Source of the DNA: Halomonas denitrificans
Lineage (GTDB): Bacteria; Pseudomonadota; Gammaproteobacteria; Xanthomonadales; Wenzhouxiangellaceae
Length of the DNA stretch: 64,000 nucleotides
Direction: 5' to 3'
Assembly (NCBI GenBank): GCA_019800895.1
Contig: JAHVKF010000002.1
Location: 558,001 to 622,000, forward strand
Positions 34,639 to 42,597 of this stretch are shown piece after piece (position 1 is the first letter of the stretch; each line of letters starts with the position of its first letter). The translations under genes were made by a program, and so were the position numbers. The notes under the pieces were generated by a model, which was given only the letters and a program-made list of their open reading frames with translations, had not been told where the DNA came from and did not search any database.

Positions 34639-36459
34639 GTGTCGTTGATGTCCGAACTCAAACGCCGCAACGTCATCCGGGTCGGATTGTTCTACCTGGT
34701 GGCGTCGTGGCTGGTCGTGCAGATCGCCGAGACGGTGCTACCGGTCTTCGACGTGCCGGACGAGTTCGTCCGCGGGATCATCGTGGTGCTGGCGATCGGC
34801 TTTGTGCCTGCGCTGGTCTTTGCCTGGGCCTTCGAACTGACGCCAGACGGACTGAAGCGGGACAAGGACGTGCGCGTCGACCCCGAGACCAAGCAGCAGA
34901 CCGTGCAGAAGTTGAACGTGGCCACGCTGATCGCCGCCGTGCTGGCGATCGGGCTGCTGGTGGCGGATCGGTTGATTCCGGAAAGCGCAGCACCGGCGGC
35001 GCTGCCAACGGCGGTCGAAGTGGCCGCGGCGTCACCCACCGTGGCATCCATCGCCGTGCTGCCCTTCGAAGACCTGTCGCAGGAAGGCAATCAGGCCTAT
35101 TTTTCCGACGGCATCGCCGAGGAGATCCTCAACGTGCTGGTCGGCGTCGACGGCTTGGCCGTGGCCTCGCGGACGTCGTCGTTCCAGTTCAAGGGCATGC
35201 GCGCGATCGGCATCCCGGAGATCGCCAGCCAGCTCGAAGTCCGCAACGTGCTCGAGGGCAGCGTCCGAACGGCCGGAAACCAGATCCGGATCACGGCACA
35301 GCTGATCGACGGAGAGCGCGACGAGCACGTCTGGTCGGAGACCTTCGATCGCGAGTTATCCACCGAAAACCTGTTTGCCATCCAGGACGAGATCGCGCAG
35401 GCGATCGTGCAGGCCATCCGCGGTCAGCTCGATGTCGAGCTGGAAGCGCCCGAATCGGTCACCGCATCGACGACCAGCGTCGACGCCTACGGGCTCTTTC
35501 TCCGCGCCCGAGCCCTGTTCCGATCCCGCTCCTTCTTCGACGAGGCCGATTCCCTGCTGGTTCGCGCGCTGGAGATCGACCCGGACTTCGCCGACGCGCT
35601 TGCCTTGCGCGCGGCGATTCTAGTGGTTGCGCCCGAGTACGGTGTCATGCTCGTCGAGAGCGCGGAGGCCTCGCGAGCACTCGCCGAGCAACTGACCCAG
35701 CGGGCACTCGCGATCGACGATCGACTCGCGCTGGGCTACGCCATCCTGGGGCTGATCCAGGATCTCCGGCTCTTCGATGGCGGTGAGCCGATTCGCTTCC
35801 AGGAGATCCTCGACAGCTACAACGCCGCGCTCGCCATCGCGCCGGAGGACCTCGCCGCACTGAACTGGCGCGGCTTTGCCTATCTCCGTGCCGGCTATCT
35901 CGACGAGGCGAAAGTCGACTTCTCGCGCTGCCTGGGCATCGAACCCGGCTACGCGCCCTGCAACTCCAATCTCGTTTCGGTATTGGCGATTGCCGGCGAG
36001 ACGGACCGGGCGCGCGATGTGCTCGATCGATCGATCCGACTCGGTGTATTTACCGGCGACATTCCTTCGTTGATCCTCCTGCATCAACTGGGCGATGAGC
36101 GCGGGTTCTATTTCCACGCGATTCGACTCCCTTCGCTGCGCGGCTGGCTCGGCATGGAGGAGATCCATCGCGCGCTCGACCGTCCTGCCGACGATCACGG
36201 CGTACTGCTCGAACGTCTCCGAGCGCATGGAGAATTGATCGGCACCACCCGCAGCCTGGACGAACTCCGGCTTGCGCTCGGCGAGTTCACGATTCGTCCG
36301 CCGACCTACTCCTACTGGTTCGATGCCTTGAGGCCGTACCGCGAATCATCGGCTTTCAAGAAGTACATGCACTTGTTCGGGCTCGTGGAGTTCTGGCAGG
36401 ACAACGGTTTCCCACCGATGTGCCGATCGCTTGGCGCCGACGACTTCGAGTGCGATTGA
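34639..36459 (+). CDS. Array member 9: TolB-like/TPR membrane protein (type A)
   Basis: 606 residues from a GTG at 34639, chosen because AAAGGAG lies 8 nt upstream and the resulting SLMSELKRRNVIR matches the other starts; an in-frame GTG at 34630 is possible. Type A module with TM1 about 13-32, TM2 about 45-66, ELTPDGLKRDKD, T-K-Q-Q-T and TM3 about 93-110. TolB-like domain from about 136 (ASIAVLPFEDLSQEGNQAYF, EEILNVLVGVDGLAVASRTS, VLEGSVRTAGNQIRITAQLI, LSTENLFAIQDEIA). The tail F-W-Q-D-N-GFPPMCRS ... DDFECD has two Cys. Last member of the array; a serine hydrolase gene starts 40 bp later. Confidence 0.87.
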   Translation: MSLMSELKRRNVIRVGLFYLVASWLVVQIAETVLPVFDVPDEFVRGIIVVLAIGFVPALVFAWAFELTPDGLKRDKDVRVDPETKQQTVQKLNVATLIAAVLAIGLLVADRLIPESAAPAALPTAVEVAAASPTVASIAVLPFEDLSQEGNQAYFSDGIAEEILNVLVGVDGLAVASRTSSFQFKGMRAIGIPEIASQLEVRNVLEGSVRTAGNQIRITAQLIDGERDEHVWSETFDRELSTENLFAIQDEIAQAIVQAIRGQLDVELEAPESVTASTTSVDAYGLFLRARALFRSRSFFDEADSLLVRALEIDPDFADALALRAAILVVAPEYGVMLVESAEASRALAEQLTQRALAIDDRLALGYAILGLIQDLRLFDGGEPIRFQEILDSYNAALAIAPEDLAALNWRGFAYLRAGYLDEAKVDFSRCLGIEPGYAPCNSNLVSVLAIAGETDRARDVLDRSIRLGVFTGDIPSLILLHQLGDERGFYFHAIRLPSLRGWLGMEEIHRALDRPADDHGVLLERLRAHGELIGTTRSLDELRLALGEFTIRPPTYSYWFDALRPYRESSAFKKYMHLFGLVEFWQDNGFPPMCRSLGADDFECD

Positions 36460-36499
36460 TCCGGTGAATCATCCATCCCGCTGAACGAGGAAACAAACC

Positions 36500-37972
36500 A
36501 TGTCTCGATCCATCACTCCGACGCGGCTCGCCGTATTCACCGCAGGCGCGCTGCTCACTTCGGCCGCAGCGGTCGCGCAGGATGGCAGCTCGGTCGCCGA
36601 CGATCCGCGCGTGGCCGATGCGGTTCGCCTCTGGTCCCACTGGATGGAGTACCAGGCCGGCAGCAGCCGGGTGCCGGCCGTGTCCTTCGGCATCGTCCAC
36701 GACCAGGAGCTGGTGGCCAGCGGGGCTTACGGACTCGCCAACCCGGCCGAGGGAGTGGAGGCGACGCCGGACACGATCTACAGCATCTGCTCGATCTCCA
36801 AGTTGTTCACGAGCATCGGCCTGATGCAGCAGTACGACGCGGGTCGCGTGCGCCTCGACGATCCGGTCGGCGACCACCTCGAATGGTTCGCCCACCTGAA
36901 GGACGCGCACCCCGACGACGAGCCGGTGACGGTCCGCCGCTTGCTGACCCATTCGTCCGGCCTGCCGCGCGAGTCCGACTACCCCTATTGGACCGACGCC
37001 GCCTATCCGTTTCCGACCGCGGAGCAGATCCGGGAACGACTTCGCGCACAGGAAACGCTCTATCCCACCTCGACCTACTTCCAGTATTCCAACCTTGGGC
37101 TGACGCTGGTCGGGGAGATCGTCGCCGAGGTTTCCGGGCAGGCCTACGACGACTACATGCGCGAGCACATTCTGGATCCGCTGGAGATGGATGCGACCTA
37201 CACCGACATACCGGTCGAGCTTCGCGGCGGTCGGATGGCGATCGGCCATACCGCACTCGATCACGACGGCGAGCGCAACGAGGTCGCGCCATTCCAGACC
37301 CGGGGCATCGCACCGGCCGCCGGCTACGCGTCCAACGTCAATGACCTGGTCAGGTTCGCCATGTGGCAGTTCCGCGTACTCGACGGCAACGACGAATTGA
37401 TCGAGCCGTCGTCGCTTCGCGAAATGCAGCGCGTGCAATACATCGACCCGGACTTCGAGACCACCTGGGGCCTGGGCTTCAGCGTGCGCAAGGAGGGCAA
37501 CCGGGTGTTCGCTCGTCACGGCGGCGGCTGCCCGGGCTTCTACACGGAGTTCCGGATCGAGCCGAAGACGAAGCTCGGTGCGATCGTGCTGACCAACACC
37601 ATCGGGTCGGACCCGGGTGGACTGGCCGCACAGGCCTTCGAGCTCGTGGGCCCGGCCATCCAGAAGGCCATCGACGCGCCCGACGAAGCACCGGAACGCG
37701 ACGGCTCGCTCGAGCGTTTCGCCGGGATCTACGGCACGATCTGGGGCAGGACGGCGGTCGTCCCGTGGGACGACGGACTGGCGGTTCTCGGCCTGGCCGG
37801 CTCGAACCCGGCCGAGGGCATGGCGCGCCTGAAGCACGTCGAAGGCACCACCTACGCCCGGGTTCGGGACGATGATTCGCTCGGCGAGACCTATGAATTC
37901 GAGCTCGGACCCGACGGCCGGGCGACACGCTTCAAGGTCCACAGCATCTACGTGGATCGACTCGACCGATGA
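36500..37972 (+). CDS. Exported class C beta-lactamase-type serine hydrolase
   Basis: 490 residues with a Sec signal peptide (cleavage after AAAVAQ near 27). Catalytic elements of the beta-lactamase/D-Ala-D-Ala peptidase fold are visible: S-I-S-K with nucleophile Ser98 and Lys101, Y196-S-N198 (second motif), and FARHGGGCPGF as the HGG-type third motif. After the hydrolase domain (about 35-380) there is a C-terminal beta-rich extension (FAGIYGTIWGRTAVV ...), usual in the esterase/peptidase branch. It may act on peptidoglycan fragments, D-amino peptides or esters; resistance activity cannot be inferred. Starts 40 bp after array member 9 and overlaps the next gene by ATGA. Confidence 0.88.
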   Translation: MSRSITPTRLAVFTAGALLTSAAAVAQDGSSVADDPRVADAVRLWSHWMEYQAGSSRVPAVSFGIVHDQELVASGAYGLANPAEGVEATPDTIYSICSISKLFTSIGLMQQYDAGRVRLDDPVGDHLEWFAHLKDAHPDDEPVTVRRLLTHSSGLPRESDYPYWTDAAYPFPTAEQIRERLRAQETLYPTSTYFQYSNLGLTLVGEIVAEVSGQAYDDYMREHILDPLEMDATYTDIPVELRGGRMAIGHTALDHDGERNEVAPFQTRGIAPAAGYASNVNDLVRFAMWQFRVLDGNDELIEPSSLREMQRVQYIDPDFETTWGLGFSVRKEGNRVFARHGGGCPGFYTEFRIEPKTKLGAIVLTNTIGSDPGGLAAQAFELVGPAIQKAIDAPDEAPERDGSLERFAGIYGTIWGRTAVVPWDDGLAVLGLAGSNPAEGMARLKHVEGTTYARVRDDDSLGETYEFELGPDGRATRFKVHSIYVDRLDR

Positions 37973-38550
37973 GGCCCGGTGCTGCCGACCGGGACATCGC
38001 GCTGAGCGGAGGGCGCCCACGAACCCGTCGTGAACCACGGAGAACGATTTCGTTCCTGCTGGCCGCGTCGACTCTCTGGTTCGGGCCTCCGCTTTACGCC
38101 GAGCCGGCGTTCTCCAACTGCAGTCACGGCGCGGACGCTGACCGGATCGTCGCCCAGCGCGAACGGTTCAACGCCGCGATCCGCGACGAGGACATCGACA
38201 CGATCAACGAGATCCTGGTCGACGACGTGGTGCTGATCACCGGCACCGACAGCGACATCTACGCGGGCAGCGTCAGACAGCTCGCGCTCTGGGCACGTGA
38301 TTTCGAATCCGACGAGCGCCTGGTGTACACCCGAACCCCGTCCTGCATCGACGTGTCTGCAGGCTTCCCGATCGCGCTCGAGCACGGCCAGTGGCGCGGC
38401 GAGCCGATCGATGGCCGTCCAGGCCATGCAAGAGGCCGCTATACCGCCAAGTGGCGCAACGACGGCACGATCTGGCGGATCGAAGTCGAAACCTACATGA
38501 CCGTCGAATGCACGCCGCCGGTCTGTCCCCGATCGGAGAACTCGGAATGA
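37969..38550 (+). CDS. Exported NTF2-like/DUF4440-type protein
   Basis: 193 residues. The ATG overlaps the stop of the serine hydrolase. The first 30 residues are Arg-rich, followed by a hydrophobic signal segment (TISFLLAASTLWFGPPLYA), suggesting export, possibly with an in-frame downstream start. The mature part is an NTF2-like alpha+beta cone: RIVAQRERFNAAIRDEDIDTI, ILVDDVVLITGTDSDIYAG, GRYTAKWRNDGTIWRIEVETY. Four cysteines in the mature part suit a periplasmic location. Such proteins bind small molecules or act as simple lyases/isomerases; function unknown. ATGA overlap with the amidohydrolase gene. Confidence 0.7.
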   Translation: MRPGAADRDIALSGGRPRTRREPRRTISFLLAASTLWFGPPLYAEPAFSNCSHGADADRIVAQRERFNAAIRDEDIDTINEILVDDVVLITGTDSDIYAGSVRQLALWARDFESDERLVYTRTPSCIDVSAGFPIALEHGQWRGEPIDGRPGHARGRYTAKWRNDGTIWRIEVETYMTVECTPPVCPRSENSE

Positions 38551-40571
38551 ATCGATGGATAGCAGCACTTGCGGGGCTGACCCTGTCAAGCACGGCCTGG
38601 TCCGAGACCACGATTCGCTACGACTGGCTGACCCAGGGCGAGACGTCGGGCGAGCTGATCGTCACGCAACACGACGACGGCGCGCGTTCCGCACATTTCG
38701 AGTTCAACGACCGGGGCCGAGGGCCTTCGATCGATTCCCGATTCGAGATGACCGAGGGCGGCCTTGTGCGCGCCTTCGAGAGCACCGGCAATGCCTACAT
38801 GGGCGCGCCGGTTGCGGAGTCGTTCTCGTACGGCGACGGCGCAGCGTCCTGGACGAGCACGCTCGAAGAGGGGCGCGACGAAGGATCGCTGGATGCCTTC
38901 TATCTCGCCAACGATTCCACGCCGGAGTACATGGCCGCGATGGCGCGGGCCCTGCTGACCGCGCCGGATCGGAGCCTGCCGATGTGGCCGGCCGGCACGG
39001 CCACCATCGAGAAGCTGGCCGAAGAGGTCGTCGAGCATGAGGGCGCGTCGCGGACCGCATCCCTGTACGCCGTTTCGGGCCTGGGCTTCGATCCGCAGTA
39101 CCTCTGGCTGGACGAGGACAACGAGCTGTTCGCGCTGGCCTTCGGCTGGATGGGCCTGGTGCCGGAAGGCTGGGCCGACGTTCTTCCCGTGCTCGAAGAA
39201 CGGCAGCGGGCCGCCGAGCGGGCGTTCCTCGCGGACCGCGCCGAGCGGCTGACGCACGAAGTGACCGGCGCGCTGTGTCTGGAGAACTTCCGCGTACTCG
39301 ATGTCGATGCCGGCGTGCTTCGAGACGGCACGACGGTGCGCGTCCAGGACGGCTTGATCCAGGCGGTCGGCGCGTCGAACGCGATCGACTGCAGCGAGGC
39401 ACAGCGGATCGACGGTGAGGGCCGAACGCTGATGCCCGGGCTGTGGGACATGCACGTCCACATCGGTGCATCGGACGGCGCACTGCATCTCGCCGCCGGC
39501 GTGACCAGCGTGCGCGACCTCGCGAACACGCACGACACGCTGATGCAGACGATCGAGCAGTTCGAACAGGGCACGGCGATCGGCCCGCGCGTCCATCGCG
39601 CCGGCTTCATCGACAAGGTCGGCCCGTTCGCGGCGCCCACGGGCAACCTGGCGGAGACGCTGGACGAAGCGCTGACGTTCATCAAGGAAATCCACGAACA
39701 GGGCTACCCGCACATCAAGATCTACTCGTCGATCGATCCGGACTGGGTGGCGCCGATGGCGGAGGCGATCCACGAGAAGGGCATGCGCCTGTCGGGCCAC
39801 ATCCCCTCCGGCATGACCGCCGAAGCCGCGGTGCGCGCGGGCTTCGACGAGATCCAGCACATCAACATGGTGTTCCTGAACTTCCTGGCCGGGCCGGACG
39901 ACGACACGCGGACGCCGGTCCGGTTCACGCTGGTCGCCGAGGAGGGCGGCGCTCTCGACCTGGAGTCCGACGAGGTGCAGGACTTCATCGACCTGCTGGC
40001 CCGCAAGGGCACCGTGGTCGATCCGACCGTGACCATCTTCGATTCGATGTTCCGCCATCGGTCCGGCGAGATCGATCCGTCCTACGCCATGGTCGCCGAC
40101 CACTTCCCGCCCAACGTCCGCCGCTCGATGCTCGGCGGCCAGCTCGACGTGAACGACGAGAACGCCGCGACCTACGCCGCGTCGGCCCGGGCCCTGCTCG
40201 AAATGATCCGCCGCCTGCACGAGGCCGGCGTGCCGCTGGTCGCCGGCACCGACGCGCTGGTGGGCTTCACCCTGCACCGCGAACTGGAACTCTACGCAGA
40301 GGTCGGCATTCCGAACGCCGACGTGCTGCGCGTCGCCACGATCGATGCCGCGGAGGTCGTCGGCGAGCTTGGCCGCATCGGGCGCATCGCGCCCGGCTAC
40401 GTCGCCGACCTGGTGGCCCTCGACGGGAATCCGCTGGCCGATATCCGGGCCGTGCGAGCCACCGCGATGACGCTGAAGGGCGATCGACTCTACCAACCGG
40501 CCGCGATTCACCGGGCACTGGGCATCGAACCGTTCACCGTACCCGTCGATGCCCCGGACCCGATCCGCTGA
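38547..40571 (+). CDS. Exported metal-dependent amidohydrolase with an unassigned N-terminal domain
   Basis: 674 residues from the ATG overlapping the previous stop, with a signal peptide (MNRWIAALAGLTLSSTAWS). Residues about 20-245 are a domain I do not recognise, rich in short beta-like segments (TIRYDWLTQGETSGELIV ...). From about 250 on it is an imidazolonepropionase/prolidase-like amidohydrolase: a beta-sandwich part, then the metal motif LWDMHVH (His303, His305), a lysine in YPHIKIYSS, His in SGHIPSG and in QHINMV, and Asp in VAGTDAL. These are the ligands of a binuclear site. It ends with the G-R-I-A-P-GYVADLVALDGNPL signature. Substrate is probably a cyclic amide or dipeptide in the periplasm. 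Confidence 0.87.
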   Translation: MNRWIAALAGLTLSSTAWSETTIRYDWLTQGETSGELIVTQHDDGARSAHFEFNDRGRGPSIDSRFEMTEGGLVRAFESTGNAYMGAPVAESFSYGDGAASWTSTLEEGRDEGSLDAFYLANDSTPEYMAAMARALLTAPDRSLPMWPAGTATIEKLAEEVVEHEGASRTASLYAVSGLGFDPQYLWLDEDNELFALAFGWMGLVPEGWADVLPVLEERQRAAERAFLADRAERLTHEVTGALCLENFRVLDVDAGVLRDGTTVRVQDGLIQAVGASNAIDCSEAQRIDGEGRTLMPGLWDMHVHIGASDGALHLAAGVTSVRDLANTHDTLMQTIEQFEQGTAIGPRVHRAGFIDKVGPFAAPTGNLAETLDEALTFIKEIHEQGYPHIKIYSSIDPDWVAPMAEAIHEKGMRLSGHIPSGMTAEAAVRAGFDEIQHINMVFLNFLAGPDDDTRTPVRFTLVAEEGGALDLESDEVQDFIDLLARKGTVVDPTVTIFDSMFRHRSGEIDPSYAMVADHFPPNVRRSMLGGQLDVNDENAATYAASARALLEMIRRLHEAGVPLVAGTDALVGFTLHRELELYAEVGIPNADVLRVATIDAAEVVGELGRIGRIAPGYVADLVALDGNPLADIRAVRATAMTLKGDRLYQPAAIHRALGIEPFTVPVDAPDPIR

Positions 40572-40638
40572 GCGCATCGGGTCCCGAGAACCCGGGTCAT
40601 GGAACGGCAACGCCCTATGCGCCGGGCCTTCGTCCCGC

Positions 40639-40644
40639 TATAGT
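40639..40644 (+). promoter_or_regulatory. Candidate -10 element for the VOC gene
   Basis: TATAGT in the context CCGCTATAGTGTG, 80 bp before the ATG at 40724, is a near-consensus -10 in an otherwise GC-rich gap. No good -35 is seen at the usual spacing. Confidence 0.4.
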
Positions 40645-40723
40645 GTGATCCGGTTCACGATTTCGTCCGGTGCCGGGAGGGGCGCCGGGACGCGATCCAT
40701 CCACGCAACGCAGGGAGCTCGCC

Positions 40724-41308
40724 ATGACGATCCATCCCCCCACCAAGCTCGCCCACGTGGTCTATCGCACGCGTCGCTTCGAAGAAATGCTCGACTGGTA
40801 CGGCAAGGTCTTCGGCGCCCGGGTGCAACACCGCAACCCGGCCATGGCCTTCCTGACCTTCGACGACGAACACCACCGCTTCGCGCTGCTCGATCTTTCG
40901 GTGGTCGATCCGGACGGCTCGGAGCCGGAGTCCACGCACTGGACCGGCGTGGATCACCTCGCCTGGACGCTGGGGTCGCTGGAGCACCTGATGGGCAACT
41001 ACGCCACGCTGAAGGCACAGGGCATCGAGCCCTACTGGAGCGTGCACCACGGCCTGACCATTTCGATGTACTACGCCGACCCGGACGGAAACCAGATGGA
41101 GTTCCAGGTCGATGCCTTCGACCGCGCCGAGGACTGCAACGACTACATCAGCGGGCCGTCCTTCGAGAGCAACCCGGTGGGCGTGGAGTTCGAACCCGAC
41201 GAGTGGCTGGCGGCGATCGACAACGGCACGTCGATCGATGCGTTTCGCGTTCGCACGGTCCACGAGCCCGTCTCGCCGATCCGCGGCCAGGTCGCCGCCC
41301 TGTTCTGA
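40724..41308 (+). CDS. VOC (glyoxalase/bleomycin-resistance/dioxygenase) family protein
   Basis: 194 residues from the ATG at 40724 (AGGGAG 7 nt upstream). The N-terminal half is the beta-alpha-beta-beta-beta VOC fold: KLAHVVYRTRRFEEMLDWYGKVFGARV, then TGVDHLAWT and MYYADPDGNQMEFQVDAF. The likely metal ligands are His11, the His in VDHLAW and the Glu in QMEFQV, as in extradiol dioxygenases and glyoxalases. The region after residue 135 is a family-specific tail. Substrate not known. Followed 55 bp later by a lumazine-binding-like gene, perhaps one operon. Confidence 0.88.
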   Translation: MTIHPPTKLAHVVYRTRRFEEMLDWYGKVFGARVQHRNPAMAFLTFDDEHHRFALLDLSVVDPDGSEPESTHWTGVDHLAWTLGSLEHLMGNYATLKAQGIEPYWSVHHGLTISMYYADPDGNQMEFQVDAFDRAEDCNDYISGPSFESNPVGVEFEPDEWLAAIDNGTSIDAFRVRTVHEPVSPIRGQVAALF

Positions 41309-41363
41309 ACGTCCTGCCGGCCCGGCAGGGCCCGATCGCTCATCCGCTCAGGAGTCTCGACCC

Positions 41364-41738
41364 TTGACTCACACCGAAATCGAAGACCGACGCCTGATCG
41401 GCGAGGTCATGCAGACCTACATCGAAGGTGCGAAGACCGGCAGCAACGACGTGCTTCGTCCGATCTTCCACGACCTGGCCACGATCTGCGGCTACGTCGG
41501 TGACGACCTGTTCGCGGGTCCGATCCAGATGTTCTACGACTGGCACGACGAGAACGGTCCGGCCGAGTCGGTGCAGGCCGGCGAGACCACCATCGACCTC
41601 CAGGGCACCGCAGCATCGGTCCGGATCGAACTGCTCGACTGGACCGGTCACCGGTTCACCGACTTCTTCACCCTGGTCAAGGTCGAAGGACGCTGGCAGA
41701 TCCTGAGCAAGGTGTTCTTCCTTCATCCGGAGGAGTGA
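41364..41738 (+). CDS. Putative lumazine-binding/NTF2-like protein
   Basis: 124 residues from a TTG start with AGGAG 9 nt upstream; an internal ATG at 41409 would remove the first helix. No signal peptide. The sequence (VMQTYIEGAKTGSNDVLRPIF, HDLATICGYV, FYDWHDENGPAE, FFTLVKVEGRWQILSKVF) matches the small putative lumazine-binding branch of the NTF2-like superfamily. Usually a cytosolic dimer binding a small aromatic ligand. Pairs with the VOC gene upstream. Confidence 0.8.
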   Translation: MTHTEIEDRRLIGEVMQTYIEGAKTGSNDVLRPIFHDLATICGYVGDDLFAGPIQMFYDWHDENGPAESVQAGETTIDLQGTAASVRIELLDWTGHRFTDFFTLVKVEGRWQILSKVFFLHPEE

Positions 41739-41793
41739 TCGTGTCGACTCGCCATCGATCGATGCACTCAGCCGCAGCGAGACCGTCCGCGGG

Positions 41794-42585
41794 ATGATTC
41801 TCCGGTCCGTCATGCGCCACGTCCACGACCAGAACTGGTTCGCCGTGTTCCTCGACTTCCTGATCGTGGTGGTTGGTGTATTCATCGGCATCCAGGTGGC
41901 GAACTGGAACGAAGTTCGACGGGAAGACGCGGCGGGACGTGCGTATCTGGGTCGTATCCAGGAGGACCTGGCCGTCGATCGAGCCACGCTGAAAGGGCGC
42001 GGTCGGTTCTGGAGCGTGGTGCAGGAGTACGGGGAAGGCGCGCTCGGCTACCTCGAAGACGGGTCCCTGGTCGACGCGTCCGCCTGGAAAACGCTTCTCG
42101 CGCTGTATCACGCCACCCAGGTCTGGGGATTTTCGCTGTACGAGCCGACCTATCGGGAAATGATAAGCGCAGGGGACCTGAGGCTGATCCCGGACCCCGA
42201 ACTACGCCGTGCACTCGGCGATTACTACGGCGTCAATTTCGATCAGAAGAACTTCGTCTTCCAGATGATTCCACCGTACCGGGATACGGTGCGGGGCATG
42301 ATGCCCTGGGAGGTTCAGAATTACATCTGGGCATCGTGCTTCGAGTCCTGGGGGCTGGATCGTTACCGCCTGCTGGACTGCGACTCTCCGATTCCGGAGG
42401 AACGCGCCCAACCGTTGCTCGACCGCTTTGCAGCACGCGTCGAAGTCACCGAACAACTTCGCAACTGGCTGCGGAACCTCGAACTGATGCTGATCTGGCA
42501 GGTGCAGATGACCGAGGTCTCCAGCGAGCTCGATCGCCGGATCGAACGGTCGATGGAGAACCGCGACACGGGAACTCGAGAATGA
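41794..42585 (+). CDS. DUF6090 family membrane protein, copy 1
   Basis: 263 residues. The N-terminus is R-H-V-H-DQNWFAVFLDFLIVVVGVFIGIQVANWN: one membrane segment at about 17-36 with a short basic cytoplasmic head, ending in the family's Q-V-A-N-W-N. The large C-terminal part should be periplasmic and helical, and includes the family segment Y-R-E-M-ISAGDLRLIPDPELRRALGDYY. No catalytic motif is seen. First of three or four tandem copies; its module at 41815-41912 is 96% identical in DNA to copy 3. Confidence 0.85.
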   Translation: MILRSVMRHVHDQNWFAVFLDFLIVVVGVFIGIQVANWNEVRREDAAGRAYLGRIQEDLAVDRATLKGRGRFWSVVQEYGEGALGYLEDGSLVDASAWKTLLALYHATQVWGFSLYEPTYREMISAGDLRLIPDPELRRALGDYYGVNFDQKNFVFQMIPPYRDTVRGMMPWEVQNYIWASCFESWGLDRYRLLDCDSPIPEERAQPLLDRFAARVEVTEQLRNWLRNLELMLIWQVQMTEVSSELDRRIERSMENRDTGTRE

Positions 42586-42597
42586 TCGGAGCCGGGA

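Noticed and set aside
19019-36459. Adenylate/guanylate cyclase or CadC-type regulators
   Set aside because: TolB-like/TPR proteins are often annotated so, but no cyclase catalytic domain or winged HTH is present in any of the nine members.
36500-37972. Beta-lactamase resistance gene
   Set aside because: It has the class C fold motifs but also the C-terminal extension and general features of esterase/peptidase relatives; resistance cannot be claimed.
41313-41329. CCTGCC/GGCAGG hairpin after the VOC gene
   Set aside because: Short stem without T-run, inside a gap of 55 bp before a gene likely in the same operon; not enough to call a terminator.
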